From positions 9,040-73,039 of the forward strand of contig CALMPB010000384.1 in NCBI GenBank assembly GCA_937871985.1: 64,000 nt of DNA, read 5' to 3'. Below are positions 39,959 through 48,406 of the stretch, piece after piece; within the stretch, counting starts at the first letter, position 1; each line of letters begins with the position of its first letter. The translations under genes and the position numbers were made by a program. Origin of the DNA: an uncultured Burkholderiaceae bacterium. Lineage in GTDB: Bacteria; Pseudomonadota; Gammaproteobacteria; Burkholderiales; Burkholderiaceae. The notes below the pieces were generated by a model. It searched no databases and had not been told where the DNA came from. It saw only the letters and a list, made by a program, of their open reading frames with translations.

Positions 39959-40486
39959 TCAGGCTGCCGCGGCAGCCCCGAAAGGCCGCAGCGAAGCATA
40001 ATTACCTCGAAAGAAAACCAGCGGCCCAGCGGCTTCGCGCTGCTGAATGCACAAGACCCGGCCGACAAAAATCAAATGATCGCCCCCATCGTGCCGCGCG
40101 TAGGGAACGCACTGGAATGAAACAATGGAATGCGCCAGCGTAAAGGGCAGGCCATCGTGGACATCCACCTCGGTATCCGTCCATTTATCGCCTTTTGCGG
40201 TGGCAAAGCGGGCGGAAATATGCTGATGCTGCTCGCCCAGGACATTGATGCTGTACATCGGGGCCCCGCAAAGCACGGGCAGGCTGAGCGCCCTTTTATC
40301 AATGGAGAAAAGCACCAGCGGCGGATCCAGGGAAACGGAATTGAACGAAGTAATCGTCATGCCGACCCGCCCCTCGCCAGCCGCGCCTTCGGCAGTCACA
40401 ACCGCCACCCCTGTCGGAAACAAGCTCAACGCGGCGCGAAACTCGTTACGGGCAATCGGCGGAAACGGCGAAGATGTGTAGTCCAT
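39959..40486 (-). CDS. flavin reductase (HpaC-like) of a two-component monooxygenase
   Basis: A 175-residue flavin-reductase-domain protein. RAALSLFPTGVAVVTA, GMTITSFNSVSLDPPLVLFSIDK and YSINVLGEQHQHISARFA are the flavin-binding signatures, and HDGGDHLIFVGRVL is the NAD(P)H side. It provides reduced flavin to the HpaB-like oxygenase whose gene ends 30 nt upstream. Length and wording match HpaC/TftC-type partners. Confidence 0.9.
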   Translation of the reverse strand: MDYTSSPFPPIARNEFRAALSLFPTGVAVVTAEGAAGEGRVGMTITSFNSVSLDPPLVLFSIDKRALSLPVLCGAPMYSINVLGEQHQHISARFATAKGDKWTDTEVDVHDGLPFTLAHSIVSFQCVPYARHDGGDHLIFVGRVLCIQQREAAGPLVFFRGNYASLRPFGAAAAA

Positions 40487-40516
40487 AATAAATTCTCCGA
40501 TGAATGGTTCGAGGCT

Positions 40517-41992
40517 TCAGGCGGCCGACGCCTCCTCCTGCAGATACTCTTCAGGTACGCCATAGCTCGACAACAGGCGCTCCGCAACACCTTCCAGCGC
40601 TTGCCAGTCGGTGTGCATGTAGTTGTAGTTGCGCACCACGAACGAAGCGCCGGCGTAGAACTTCTCGTACTGCTGATGACGACCCGCGAACTCGGAGCCG
40701 GTCAGATCCCACGCCAGCTTGTACAGCTTCATGCGATCCACTGCCGCAAGCTGAGGAGTCGCCCAGTATTTCTCGAACACTCCTCGCAGCTCGGGATCGG
40801 ACATTACTGAGATATCCGCCGGCATTTGGAACACGCTGCCGCCGCATAGCTCGCGAAGCTCATCAATAATGCTGGAGTAGTTTTCCGTGCACCAATTGAG
40901 CGCTGCGTACACCAGCCGCCGATTGAAGCACCAGTACCCTTGCGTTGGCCACTCTTCGGCAGCTTGCAATTGGCCCATGACCATACCGTATAGAGTCGCC
41001 TCCCAGGCAGCCAGTTTGCCGAGAGTCTCGCGCACCGCGGGAATCTTGTCGGCGCCCGACGCTTTGGCGATCTTGCTGGCGACACCGACGATGAGCTGCA
41101 TCTTGGATAAAAAACGCACATTCGACTGGTGATTGCCGTAGGTGTGGCCCGCGGTCTGGACGTAGATTTGACGCGCCAATAAAGGGTCGCCATGCACGAA
41201 AACCTTCTCCCACGGCACCTTTACCTCTTTGCAGAGCAACATGCTGTCCGACTCGTCATAGCGGTATCCCAAAGGATTTTCAAAATCGGAGCGGGTATCC
41301 CGGCCGAACGGCTTGCGCGACCACAGCTCCACGCCAGGCGCATTGCACGGGATCGCGCAAGTAATGGCCTGATCGGCCTGGTCCGGAGCCAAGGGAATCA
41401 AATTGCCGATCCAGATTTCATTGGCATAGGCCGCGCCCGTCGCCAGCATTTTCGTACCCGAGATAACCACGCCGTCATCGTCCTCGCGAACGACCCTCAA
41501 TGCCGGCATGGGCAAATTATTGGCTTGGTAGAAATCGGGGTTGCGCGCCGCCGGAGGCGGCACCACGGCATATGCGGCATAGCAGTCGGTCTTGCGCATA
41601 TGCTCGTAGTAAGCCAGCAGATTATCGGCATACTTGCCGAACTCCTCGGGTTTTAGACTCATGCCGGTGACGAAGCTTGAAACGTGATCGGGCGACCGGC
41701 CAAACATGCCGTAGGTGCTGTCCGAGATCGCGCGATGCACGCCATAGCGGAACTCCAGGTCGGCCTTGCTGCGGGCCCGCAGGAAATAGCCGCTGTAGCG
41801 CTCTCCATTTTCCTCGAACGTCATGAGCTCGCGGTTTTCAGGCGCGCGCTTCATGTCGTAGATATTTGCAATGGACTGCGCGCCATTGCGGAATGCCGGG
41901 TGAGTCGTCACGTCGGCGACGCGCTCATTGCCAATAAAGATCGTACGGCCGTCGCGCAGAGACTCAAGATGCTCGGAACCAGTTTTCAACAT
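40517..41992 (-). CDS. HpaB-family FADH2-dependent aromatic hydroxylase
   Basis: A 491-residue oxygenase of the 4-hydroxyphenylacetate 3-monooxygenase family. Landmarks are SLRDGRTIFIGNERVADVTTHPAF, YGMFGRSPDHVSSF, the VVISGTKMLATGAAYANE block, MLLCKEVKVPWEKVF and the C-terminal ELCGGSVFQMPAD and GSEFAGRHQQYEKFYAG. With the HpaC-like reductase it hydroxylates a phenol to a catechol. The HpaB family also includes chlorophenol and nitrophenol monooxygenases, so the substrate is open. It is the first gene of a six-gene operon and its promoter region carries three palindromic elements. Confidence 0.9.
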   Translation of the reverse strand: MLKTGSEHLESLRDGRTIFIGNERVADVTTHPAFRNGAQSIANIYDMKRAPENRELMTFEENGERYSGYFLRARSKADLEFRYGVHRAISDSTYGMFGRSPDHVSSFVTGMSLKPEEFGKYADNLLAYYEHMRKTDCYAAYAVVPPPAARNPDFYQANNLPMPALRVVREDDDGVVISGTKMLATGAAYANEIWIGNLIPLAPDQADQAITCAIPCNAPGVELWSRKPFGRDTRSDFENPLGYRYDESDSMLLCKEVKVPWEKVFVHGDPLLARQIYVQTAGHTYGNHQSNVRFLSKMQLIVGVASKIAKASGADKIPAVRETLGKLAAWEATLYGMVMGQLQAAEEWPTQGYWCFNRRLVYAALNWCTENYSSIIDELRELCGGSVFQMPADISVMSDPELRGVFEKYWATPQLAAVDRMKLYKLAWDLTGSEFAGRHQQYEKFYAGASFVVRNYNYMHTDWQALEGVAERLLSSYGVPEEYLQEEASAA

Positions 41993-42107
41993 TTCAAATA
42001 CTCCAGTAGGTGTGCTGCACGGTTAATCATGGCCAGTGAACACGTGTGGTACGGGACGAATCGGAGGCATCCGATATGGCTTTCCCACCAATAAATTACG
42101 AATTTGA

Positions 42108-42120
42108 CTAACTATGTTAG
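42108..42120. promoter_or_regulatory. palindrome CTAAC-TAT-GTTAG upstream of HpaB-like gene
   Basis: A 5-bp inverted repeat with a 3-nt centre, about 115 nt before the ATG. Its right half continues into TTAGGTAT (42117-42124), one base off the TTAGGTTT half-site seen before marR. Confidence 0.4.
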
Positions 42121-42159
42121 GTATATTGCCAAGAAAACTAATAAATTTATATAGGTATA

Positions 42160-42179
42160 AAACCTAATTTAGTTAACTA
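42160..42179. promoter_or_regulatory. AAACCTAATTT operator with TAGTTAACTA palindrome
   Basis: AAACCTAATTT (42160-42170) is the reverse complement of the element at 36000-36010. It runs directly into a perfect 10-bp palindrome TAGTTAACTA (42170-42179). TAGGT-N5-ACCTA (42152-42166) overlaps it. Together they mark a regulator-binding region for the HpaB-like operon. Confidence 0.55.
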
Positions 42180-42219
42180 TTTTTCGAAAATTAAACAGCC
42201 GATCGTCGATAACCCGAAC

Positions 42220-42966
42220 TCAGGCCATAATCGCCGTCAACGCAGCGTTATATTCCACGGGATTCATCACATGGGGGTAGTGGGCTCCCGAGCCAAGCCG
42301 GACATGCCGGGATCGGGAATAGCTCGATACGACTTGGGCGATGATATCTTCGTTGCAGACCGGATCATCGGCGCAGCTCAGAATGCATATCCGTTCCGGC
42401 GCGACAACACTCAATGGCACAGGGCCAAGACAAGAGATCGCGAGGGATCGGCCGTAAAGCTCCTCTTCGCTTTGTTGATCGCGAACCATGGGAAGCAGTG
42501 TCGACCTCAACTCTTGCGAATCCAGCTTTTCGACGAAATCGAGCCAGACCTTCTTGATCTGGCCGGCTGATGCGTGATCGACGAATTCCGGATCGAAGGG
42601 ACGCAAAAACCGAAGTCTATGGGAATCCACAAAGGTGTTTCCCAGCACGAGGCTCTGCGCCCCATGGGCTGAACGGGACGTAAAATGCTGCAGAAGAAAT
42701 GCGCCGAGCGAAGAACCGACCAGATGAGGCTCGCCCACCTGCATACTTTCCAGGATGCCCCAAAAGCTGTCCGACAACCGCTCGAGGTCGGACGACCCCG
42801 GATAGCCCAGAACAATGACGCGATTATTCGCTGAAAAGGCCTCGACCTGTTTCTTGAAAATCTCCACGGAGCCCAGCGTGCCAGGAAGAAAGACAATCTG
42901 CCTCTCGCCTTGGCCACACTCAAGCACATTCCAGCACATCCCATCCGACACGATTTCTTTAGTCAT
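42220..42966 (-). CDS. alpha/beta hydrolase (MhpC-like C-C hydrolase or esterase)
   Basis: A 248-residue alpha/beta-hydrolase: IVFLPGTLGSVEIFKKQV (oxyanion region), RVIVLGYPGSSDLERLS, the nucleophile Ser in LVGSSLGAFLLQHF, Asp in ILSCADDPVC and His in LGSGAHYPHVMNP. I start at ATG 42964-42966 with AGGA seven nt upstream. A TTG at 43068 that overlaps the stop of the Rieske gene could start a form 34 residues longer, but the extension has no family resemblance. It is the last gene behind the Rieske oxygenase. It could hydrolyse a ring-cleavage product. Confidence 0.82.
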   Translation of the reverse strand: MTKEIVSDGMCWNVLECGQGERQIVFLPGTLGSVEIFKKQVEAFSANNRVIVLGYPGSSDLERLSDSFWGILESMQVGEPHLVGSSLGAFLLQHFTSRSAHGAQSLVLGNTFVDSHRLRFLRPFDPEFVDHASAGQIKKVWLDFVEKLDSQELRSTLLPMVRDQQSEEELYGRSLAISCLGPVPLSVVAPERICILSCADDPVCNEDIIAQVVSSYSRSRHVRLGSGAHYPHVMNPVEYNAALTAIMA

Positions 42967-43064
42967 ATCCAAGTCCTGAACGACGCACTTCTTCGTTAAA
43001 CCCACATGCCCCGGCAAGAAGACGGCTTGCGGACATCGAGCTGTCCGGGAGCCGCCTTCTCTTT

Positions 43065-44168
43065 TCAACGGTTTTCTTCGCTCAGCATCCGGTCGAGAAC
43101 GCGACGATAACGAACCGGGCCGGCATCGATGGCAAGCAAGGTGGGAACCAGTGGATCAGATACCGAATCCATCCTCCGCTGCTGAGCTTCGATGATCGGC
43201 GCGTCTTGCTCCGCAAATGCGAATGTGCGCAGTTCTCCGATCTTCGCGCGGATTTTCTCATTGTTCTCGTCGCCCTCGGTCTGCACATTCCACCGTACCG
43301 CCCTGAAACGATAATGGGTGGAGCGCGGCGTTTCGGGGGTGATCAAGTGCAACGCCAAATAACCCGTCCCTTTCTCCTTGGCCTCACCGACCTTGCTCAC
43401 CCCGTACTCCAGAATCAAATTGCTGGGCGCGTACCAGGAAATCGTGCTCCACTGGTCTCCGCGCTCGTATCCTTTCGGGCTGAGCATCTGCAGCATTCCG
43501 GGGGTAACCGTATCCTTCGAGGGGCGCGCCACCGTAATCACATCGCCAGCCTGTTCCACGGCGATGTCGGCAACCACCGTATCGCTATTGCCAAGGATGC
43601 CTTCGTGAACATAGGTCGTGTGGGAAAGATCCAGCAGATTGTCCACAATCAGCTCGTAGTGAGCCTTGATCATCAAATAGCCGGCATCGGTGATATGCTC
43701 GTCGGGGCTCGTATCGAGACAGCTATAGTCCGGAATTTTGGAGGGGTCCGCCACACCATCCCCCATCCATATCCAAATGAACTTGTGACGCTCCACAACC
43801 GGATAGCCTTTCAGATGCGAAGCGGCGGGAATGCTGCAATTGCCATGCGGATTGTGGACACACTTGCCCATGGAGTCAAACTCCAGGCCATGGTATCCGC
43901 ATTGCACACGATTCCCCGGCAGCAGTTTCCCCATGGACAAGGGCGCGAACCGATGCGAGCACCGGTCGACAATAGCCGCGGGAGACCCATCCTCTTTGCG
44001 GAAAAACACCACCGGCTCGTTCAATATCGTCTGATGCACCAGCTTTCCTTCGGGCAACTCATCCGCCCAGAGGCCAACATACCAGGCATTTCGGACAAAT
44101 CGGTCTTCCGGTATTGCTTTCGCTTTGTTTTCAACCGCCACGGGACGTTCCAGCGTTGCTTGAGTCAT
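43065..44168 (-). CDS. Rieske non-heme iron oxygenase, VanA-like
   Basis: A 367-residue oxygenase. The Rieske cluster ligands are Cys70-x-His72 and Cys90-x2-His93 (CSH...CGYH). The catalytic iron ligands are His183 and His188 with Asp180 (DLSHTTYVH). This resembles vanillate O-demethylase oxygenase and other class IA monooxygenases that demethylate or hydroxylate aromatic acids. No ferredoxin reductase (VanB-like) is in the window, so it must share one. Ribosome site GGAGAG precedes the ATG; a longer in-frame extension reaches into the SDR gene and is not used. Confidence 0.9.
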   Translation of the reverse strand: MTQATLERPVAVENKAKAIPEDRFVRNAWYVGLWADELPEGKLVHQTILNEPVVFFRKEDGSPAAIVDRCSHRFAPLSMGKLLPGNRVQCGYHGLEFDSMGKCVHNPHGNCSIPAASHLKGYPVVERHKFIWIWMGDGVADPSKIPDYSCLDTSPDEHITDAGYLMIKAHYELIVDNLLDLSHTTYVHEGILGNSDTVVADIAVEQAGDVITVARPSKDTVTPGMLQMLSPKGYERGDQWSTISWYAPSNLILEYGVSKVGEAKEKGTGYLALHLITPETPRSTHYRFRAVRWNVQTEGDENNEKIRAKIGELRTFAFAEQDAPIIEAQQRRMDSVSDPLVPTLLAIDAGPVRYRRVLDRMLSEENR

Positions 44169-44202
44169 TTTGTCTCTCCTATTGGAATCTTCAAAAACGG
44201 GA

Positions 44203-44955
44203 TTAATACATAATGTGGCCGCCGTCGACCACGATCGTCTGGCCGGACACGAAGCCGGCAAGATCGGAAAGAAGATAGGTTGCGGTGCCCACCAGATCCG
44301 TCGGGCGCTGTTCGCGCGAAAGCGCACGGGCTTTGAGGAATGACTGCTTCCACTCATCGGGACGGTTGGCGGTGGCGTCCGTCAGCACGAATCCGGGGGC
44401 TATGCAATTCACGCGCACGCCATGCTTGCCGACTTCTTTGGCAAGGCCTTTGGTCATCGCCAGCACGGCCCCCTTGGTGGCCACATACTGGAGATAGCCG
44501 GGCTGTCCGGCTATTGCAACGACGGAGGCTATATTGACGATCGATCCCGAACCCTGTTTGCGCATCTGAGGCATGACAGCTTTACAGCACTGCCAAAGGC
44601 CCTTCACATTCACGGAAAAAATGCGATCCCACTGCGCGGGGTCTATTTCCTCGAAGTTGGTAAGTTTTACCTCGCGGAAATAGGCCGCGTTGTTTACGAG
44701 GCCATCGACTCTTCCAAATCGGGCAATGGCTTCGCCAGCCATTTTCTCCACGGATGCTTGATCGCTGACATCGGCCCGCACATAATGCGCCGCGTATCCC
44801 GCTTTATCGAGCATGGACATGGTCTCTTCCGCGGGGCCGATATCAGCGACCACCACATTTGCGCCATTCTCGGCCGAATGCATTGCAAATGCTTGTCCTA
44901 TGCCGGCAGCCGCGCCAGTGACAATGACTGTTTGGTTTTGCAAAAGTTTAGACAT
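44203..44955 (-). CDS. short-chain dehydrogenase/reductase
   Basis: A 250-residue classical SDR. NAD(P) motif TGAAAGIG (13-20), NNAAY at about 88-92, and the catalytic Ser144, Tyr157 and Lys161 are all present. Asp38 in VVVADIG suggests NAD preference. It lies in line with liv genes upstream and the Rieske gene 34 nt downstream. A role as dihydrodiol or alcohol dehydrogenase in the same pathway is likely. Confidence 0.88.
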   Translation of the reverse strand: MSKLLQNQTVIVTGAAAGIGQAFAMHSAENGANVVVADIGPAEETMSMLDKAGYAAHYVRADVSDQASVEKMAGEAIARFGRVDGLVNNAAYFREVKLTNFEEIDPAQWDRIFSVNVKGLWQCCKAVMPQMRKQGSGSIVNIASVVAIAGQPGYLQYVATKGAVLAMTKGLAKEVGKHGVRVNCIAPGFVLTDATANRPDEWKQSFLKARALSREQRPTDLVGTATYLLSDLAGFVSGQTIVVDGGHIMY

Positions 44956-45038
44956 GAAATTGTTCCTCTACATGAAATTTATTGAACCCAGCCAAGCAAT
45001 TATTTGCCGGGCGCTGCACCGAGCTTCGCACTCGCGCT

Positions 45039-45752
45039 TCAAACACCAACCATTTCCTCGACCGCCTCCATCTGCTGATTCAGTTCATCCGTCGTGCCAA
45101 CCCAAGCCACTTTCCCTTTTTCGAGCACATAGTGCCTGTCGGCGAAAGTGGCGACGTCGGCCAGATTCTTGTCGATGACAATCTGCGCCATGCCGTCGTT
45201 CTTTAAAGAGCGGAGCGCCGACCAGATCTCTTCCCTGATCAACGGAGCCAGCCCCTCCGTAGCCTCGTCCAGCACGAGAATCCGGGGATTCGTCATGAGC
45301 GCCCGGCCAATCGCAAGCATCTGCTGCTCACCGCCCGAGAGTTGCCAGCCCATGTTTTTTTGACGCTCTTTGAGGCGCGGGAAAAACTCGTAGACACGCT
45401 CGAGCGACCAGGGCCGAGCGCCCTTCGCGGGCTTGGAATTCCGAGCTGTGGCAACCAGGTTCTCGCGCACCGAAAGCGTCGGAAATACCTGGCGCCCTTC
45501 GGGCACCAGCCCAAGACCCAAGCGCGCGATTTCGTGCGGCGCCTTGCCGTTGATCTGGCTTCCCTCCAAGGCGATACTTCCCGACTTGACCGGCAAAAGC
45601 CCAAACAGGCATTTGATCGTCGTGGAACGGCCCATGCCGTTTCGCCCCAGCAGCGTAATGACCTCGCCATCCGACAAATCGAAATTCATCCCGAAAAGCA
45701 CATGAGCCCGCCCATATGCTGCATGGACATTTTGTATTTGAAGCAACTTCAT
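45039..45752 (-). CDS. livF: branched-chain/aromatic-type ABC transporter ATPase LivF
   Basis: A 237-residue ABC ATPase. The Walker A reads GRNGMGRST with Arg42 in place of the invariant Lys; the codon is CGT, so the change is real in this sequence. The signature LSGGEQQMLAIGRAL, Walker B ILVLDEATEGLAP and VPEGRQVFPTLSV (LivF-specific) are intact. It would pair with LivG. The last visible residues VEEMVGV are usual. The Arg variant might weaken ATP hydrolysis, leaving LivG as the main active site; I recall similar Arg variants in some relatives but cannot check. Confidence 0.9.
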   Translation of the reverse strand: MKLLQIQNVHAAYGRAHVLFGMNFDLSDGEVITLLGRNGMGRSTTIKCLFGLLPVKSGSIALEGSQINGKAPHEIARLGLGLVPEGRQVFPTLSVRENLVATARNSKPAKGARPWSLERVYEFFPRLKERQKNMGWQLSGGEQQMLAIGRALMTNPRILVLDEATEGLAPLIREEIWSALRSLKNDGMAQIVIDKNLADVATFADRHYVLEKGKVAWVGTTDELNQQMEAVEEMVGV

Positions 45753-45767
45753 GTCTGGCTCTCCGCT

Positions 45768-46520
45768 TTAGTGGGCATGCCCGAGATATACCGCTTTCAC
45801 TTCGGGATTTCCCTTGATTTCGTCGGGGCTGCCCGAAGCAATCACCTTTCCGTATACAAGCACGGTGATCCTGTCCGCCAGCTTGAATACCGCCGGCATA
45901 TCATGCTCGATCAACAAGATCGGTATGGTCTTCTTGATCTCGCCTAAAAGATCCACGACTTTATGCGACTCTTCAATACTCATCCCCGCCATGGGTTCGT
46001 CAAGGAGCAGGCATTTCGGCTTCGCTGCGACAACCATTCCCAATTCAAGCTGGCGGCGTTCGCCATACGCCAGGTCGGCGGCCAGCACATTTCTCTTGTG
46101 TTCGAGCCCTACCGCCGCAAGAGCTTCCTCCGCGGTAGCGATCAGGGCGCGATCAGCGATCATCCGCGAGAAAAATCCGGCTTTTTCCCCTCCTGCTCCC
46201 AGTGCGGCAAGGGCGATATTTTCAATGGCGGAGAACTCTTCGAACGTGCTGCTTATTTGATACGAACGAGCCAATCCCATGGCTGCGCGCCGATGAATCG
46301 ACATATCGGATACGTCGGTTTCCGTAAACGTGATCACCCCGGAGTCCGGGAACACCTCGCCCGACAACTGATTGATCAGAGTTGTTTTCCCTGCTCCGTT
46401 AGGCCCGATAATGGCGTGCAATTCGTTCGGATAAACATCCAGGGACACTCCGTCCGTCACCAGCAACTCGCCATAGCGCTTCGATATGCCCTCTGTCTTC
46501 AACACGGGAACCGGATTCAT
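45768..46520 (-). CDS. livG: branched-chain/aromatic-type ABC transporter ATPase LivG
   Basis: A 250-residue ABC ATPase with Walker A GPNGAGKTT, the SYQISSTFEEFSAIENIALAAL region, signature-like LAYGERRQLELGMVVAAKP, Walker B CLLLDEPMAGMS and the H-loop LIEHDM. LivG is identified by the long central segment and the ending PEVKAVYLGHAH. The start overlaps livM by 4 nt (ATGA) and livF follows 15 nt later. Confidence 0.92.
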   Translation of the reverse strand: MNPVPVLKTEGISKRYGELLVTDGVSLDVYPNELHAIIGPNGAGKTTLINQLSGEVFPDSGVITFTETDVSDMSIHRRAAMGLARSYQISSTFEEFSAIENIALAALGAGGEKAGFFSRMIADRALIATAEEALAAVGLEHKRNVLAADLAYGERRQLELGMVVAAKPKCLLLDEPMAGMSIEESHKVVDLLGEIKKTIPILLIEHDMPAVFKLADRITVLVYGKVIASGSPDEIKGNPEVKAVYLGHAH

Positions 46521-47479
46521 GCGCCCACCTTCCTGGTTTTCAACATTACGTCGTCAAGCGTTCCAAAAACTCCCTTCTTGCCGCTTATCGCGATCGCCAG
46601 GATCACAATCCCGACGATGATCGCCCAGTGCACGGTCAAAAGTTTTGTGATCTCTTCCAGACCGATGAAAACAAAGGCTCCCACCGCCGGGCCCATCACT
46701 GTCCCAACCCCTCCCAGCACAACCATGACGATCAATTCCGCGGATACGAACCACGACATGTCGCCGGGCGATGCAAAAGCCGTCAAATTCGCGGACAGAA
46801 GCCCGGCAACCCCGCACATGACGCCGGAGATCACATACGCCTTCCATTGAAAACGGTTTACATGAAATCCAAGCGCGCTCGATCGCCGCTCGTTTTGCTT
46901 GGCGCCCCTCAATATCATCCCAAACGCGGAAACCCTGATCTTTGCCATGGCATAGATGGCCAGCACAAGTATGACGAGCGTCACGAAGTAAAGATGCGTC
47001 GAATTGCCAAGGTCGATCGGTCCGAACGTGCTCGGCGCCACGATCGGAGTGCCATCGTCTCCGCCAAACTGCTTAAGGCTGGAGAAGGCGAAATAACCCA
47101 TTTGCGCAAACGAAAGCGTGATCATGATGAATCCGATGCTTCTGGTTCTCAAGCTGATCGCACCGATAATGGCGCCGCTGATGGCGCACGAAGCCAGACA
47201 GATCGCCAGATGCACGAAGCCGTTGCTCACGCCGAACACGCTCGGGATCGCAACACTATAAGCACCCAACCCAAGAAAAAGCGCGTGGCCGAGGCTGATC
47301 AGCCCACCGTAACCGAAAGCCAGATTCAACGCCGTCGCGGCAATGGCGAAAATCAGGATCCGGTTAACCATGCGGACGTAGAAAGACTCGCCGAAATATG
47401 CCGCCAGATAAGGCAAGATAAAAAGAGCGGCTACAACCACGATTGCAAAGACGAGAGACGCTTTGGACAGATTCTTCAT
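46517..47479 (-). CDS. livM: branched-chain/aromatic-type ABC permease LivM
   Basis: A 320-residue membrane permease with about ten helices, including ILIFAIAATALNLAFGYGGLISLGHALFLGLGAY and the cytoplasmic EAA-like loop ILRGAKQNERRSSALGFHVN, which ends with AGLLSANLTAF. The start MKNLSKASLVF overlaps the livH stop in ATGA (47476-47479). The reading frame is open further upstream but that part lies within livH. Confidence 0.9.
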   Translation of the reverse strand: MKNLSKASLVFAIVVVAALFILPYLAAYFGESFYVRMVNRILIFAIAATALNLAFGYGGLISLGHALFLGLGAYSVAIPSVFGVSNGFVHLAICLASCAISGAIIGAISLRTRSIGFIMITLSFAQMGYFAFSSLKQFGGDDGTPIVAPSTFGPIDLGNSTHLYFVTLVILVLAIYAMAKIRVSAFGMILRGAKQNERRSSALGFHVNRFQWKAYVISGVMCGVAGLLSANLTAFASPGDMSWFVSAELIVMVVLGGVGTVMGPAVGAFVFIGLEEITKLLTVHWAIIVGIVILAIAISGKKGVFGTLDDVMLKTRKVGA

Positions 47480-48399
47480 TTTTGCCCCCTTACCGGAAAC
47501 AACCCTTGCGGCCGGACCACCAGGATGGCGGCCATTACGATATAAACCAGCATGGACGCGATAGCCGGTCCGGCCGCGCTCGAAAGCTCCCGGCTCATTG
47601 TTTCGCGCAGGAACAGAGGAATGAAGGAACGGCCCAGGGTATCGATGATTCCGACGATCAGCGCGCCATAAAAGGAACCTCGTATCGAGCCGATTCCACC
47701 CACCACTATCACTACAAGAGTAAGAATCAGGATGTCCTCGCCCATGCCGAGCTGGACTGAAACAATAGGCGCCGCCACGCCGCCGGCCAGGCCAGCCAGC
47801 GCGGCGCCAAACGTGAACAGCGCGGCATTGAGAACCTTGATGTTCACGCCTAGCGCGTTCACCATCGAAGCATTGCTCGCCCCCGCGCGAACCAGCATTC
47901 CCGCACGTGTTCCATTGATCAGGTAATGCGACACCAGCACCACGACGATGCCCAGGGCGACGATCGCGAACCGATAGGAGGAATACTGAAACCCCCATAA
48001 ATCGATGGAGTTCGACAGCGCGGCGGGAACACGCATGAACAGCGCCTGCGGCCCCCAGATCATCCGGGCCAGCTCATTCAGCAAAAGTATCAGGCCGAAC
48101 GAAGCCAGGACATGATCGACGTGATCACGCCGATAGAGCTTTGCCGCGACGACCCACTCGATGACGAATCCCACCGCGGCGGCTCCAGCCACCGCGGCCA
48201 AAATCGCCGCGGCGAAAGAACCAGTCGCCTGGTATCCGGCGGCAGCGCAGTATGCGCCGACCATGTACAAGGAGCCATGAACCAGATTGACGTAATTCAT
48301 GATTCCCAGAACAAGGGTCAAGCCGGCAGCCAGCAGGAAGAGAAGCATGCCGTACTGCAGCCCGTTCAATAGCTGAGGAAGCACCATATCGGAGATCAT
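47476..48399 (-). CDS. livH: branched-chain/aromatic-type ABC permease LivH
   Basis: A 307-residue permease. NGLQYGMLLFLLAAGLTLVLGIMNYVNLVHGSLYMVGAY is the typical LivH start. The loop RAGASNASMVNALGVN, the GGVAAPIVSV segment and IVVGGIGSIRGSFYGALIVG follow, ending with VRPQGLFPVRGQ. It begins 7 nt behind the livK stop, so livK-H-M-G-F is one operon. Confidence 0.92.
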   Translation of the reverse strand: MISDMVLPQLLNGLQYGMLLFLLAAGLTLVLGIMNYVNLVHGSLYMVGAYCAAAGYQATGSFAAAILAAVAGAAAVGFVIEWVVAAKLYRRDHVDHVLASFGLILLLNELARMIWGPQALFMRVPAALSNSIDLWGFQYSSYRFAIVALGIVVVLVSHYLINGTRAGMLVRAGASNASMVNALGVNIKVLNAALFTFGAALAGLAGGVAAPIVSVQLGMGEDILILTLVVIVVGGIGSIRGSFYGALIVGIIDTLGRSFIPLFLRETMSRELSSAAGPAIASMLVYIVMAAILVVRPQGLFPVRGQK

Positions 48400-48406
48400 C
48401 GCCGGA

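Noticed and set aside
45039..45752. livF as a pseudogene because of the Walker A change
   Set aside because: The reading frame is full length, all other motifs are intact and the flanking transporter genes are undamaged.
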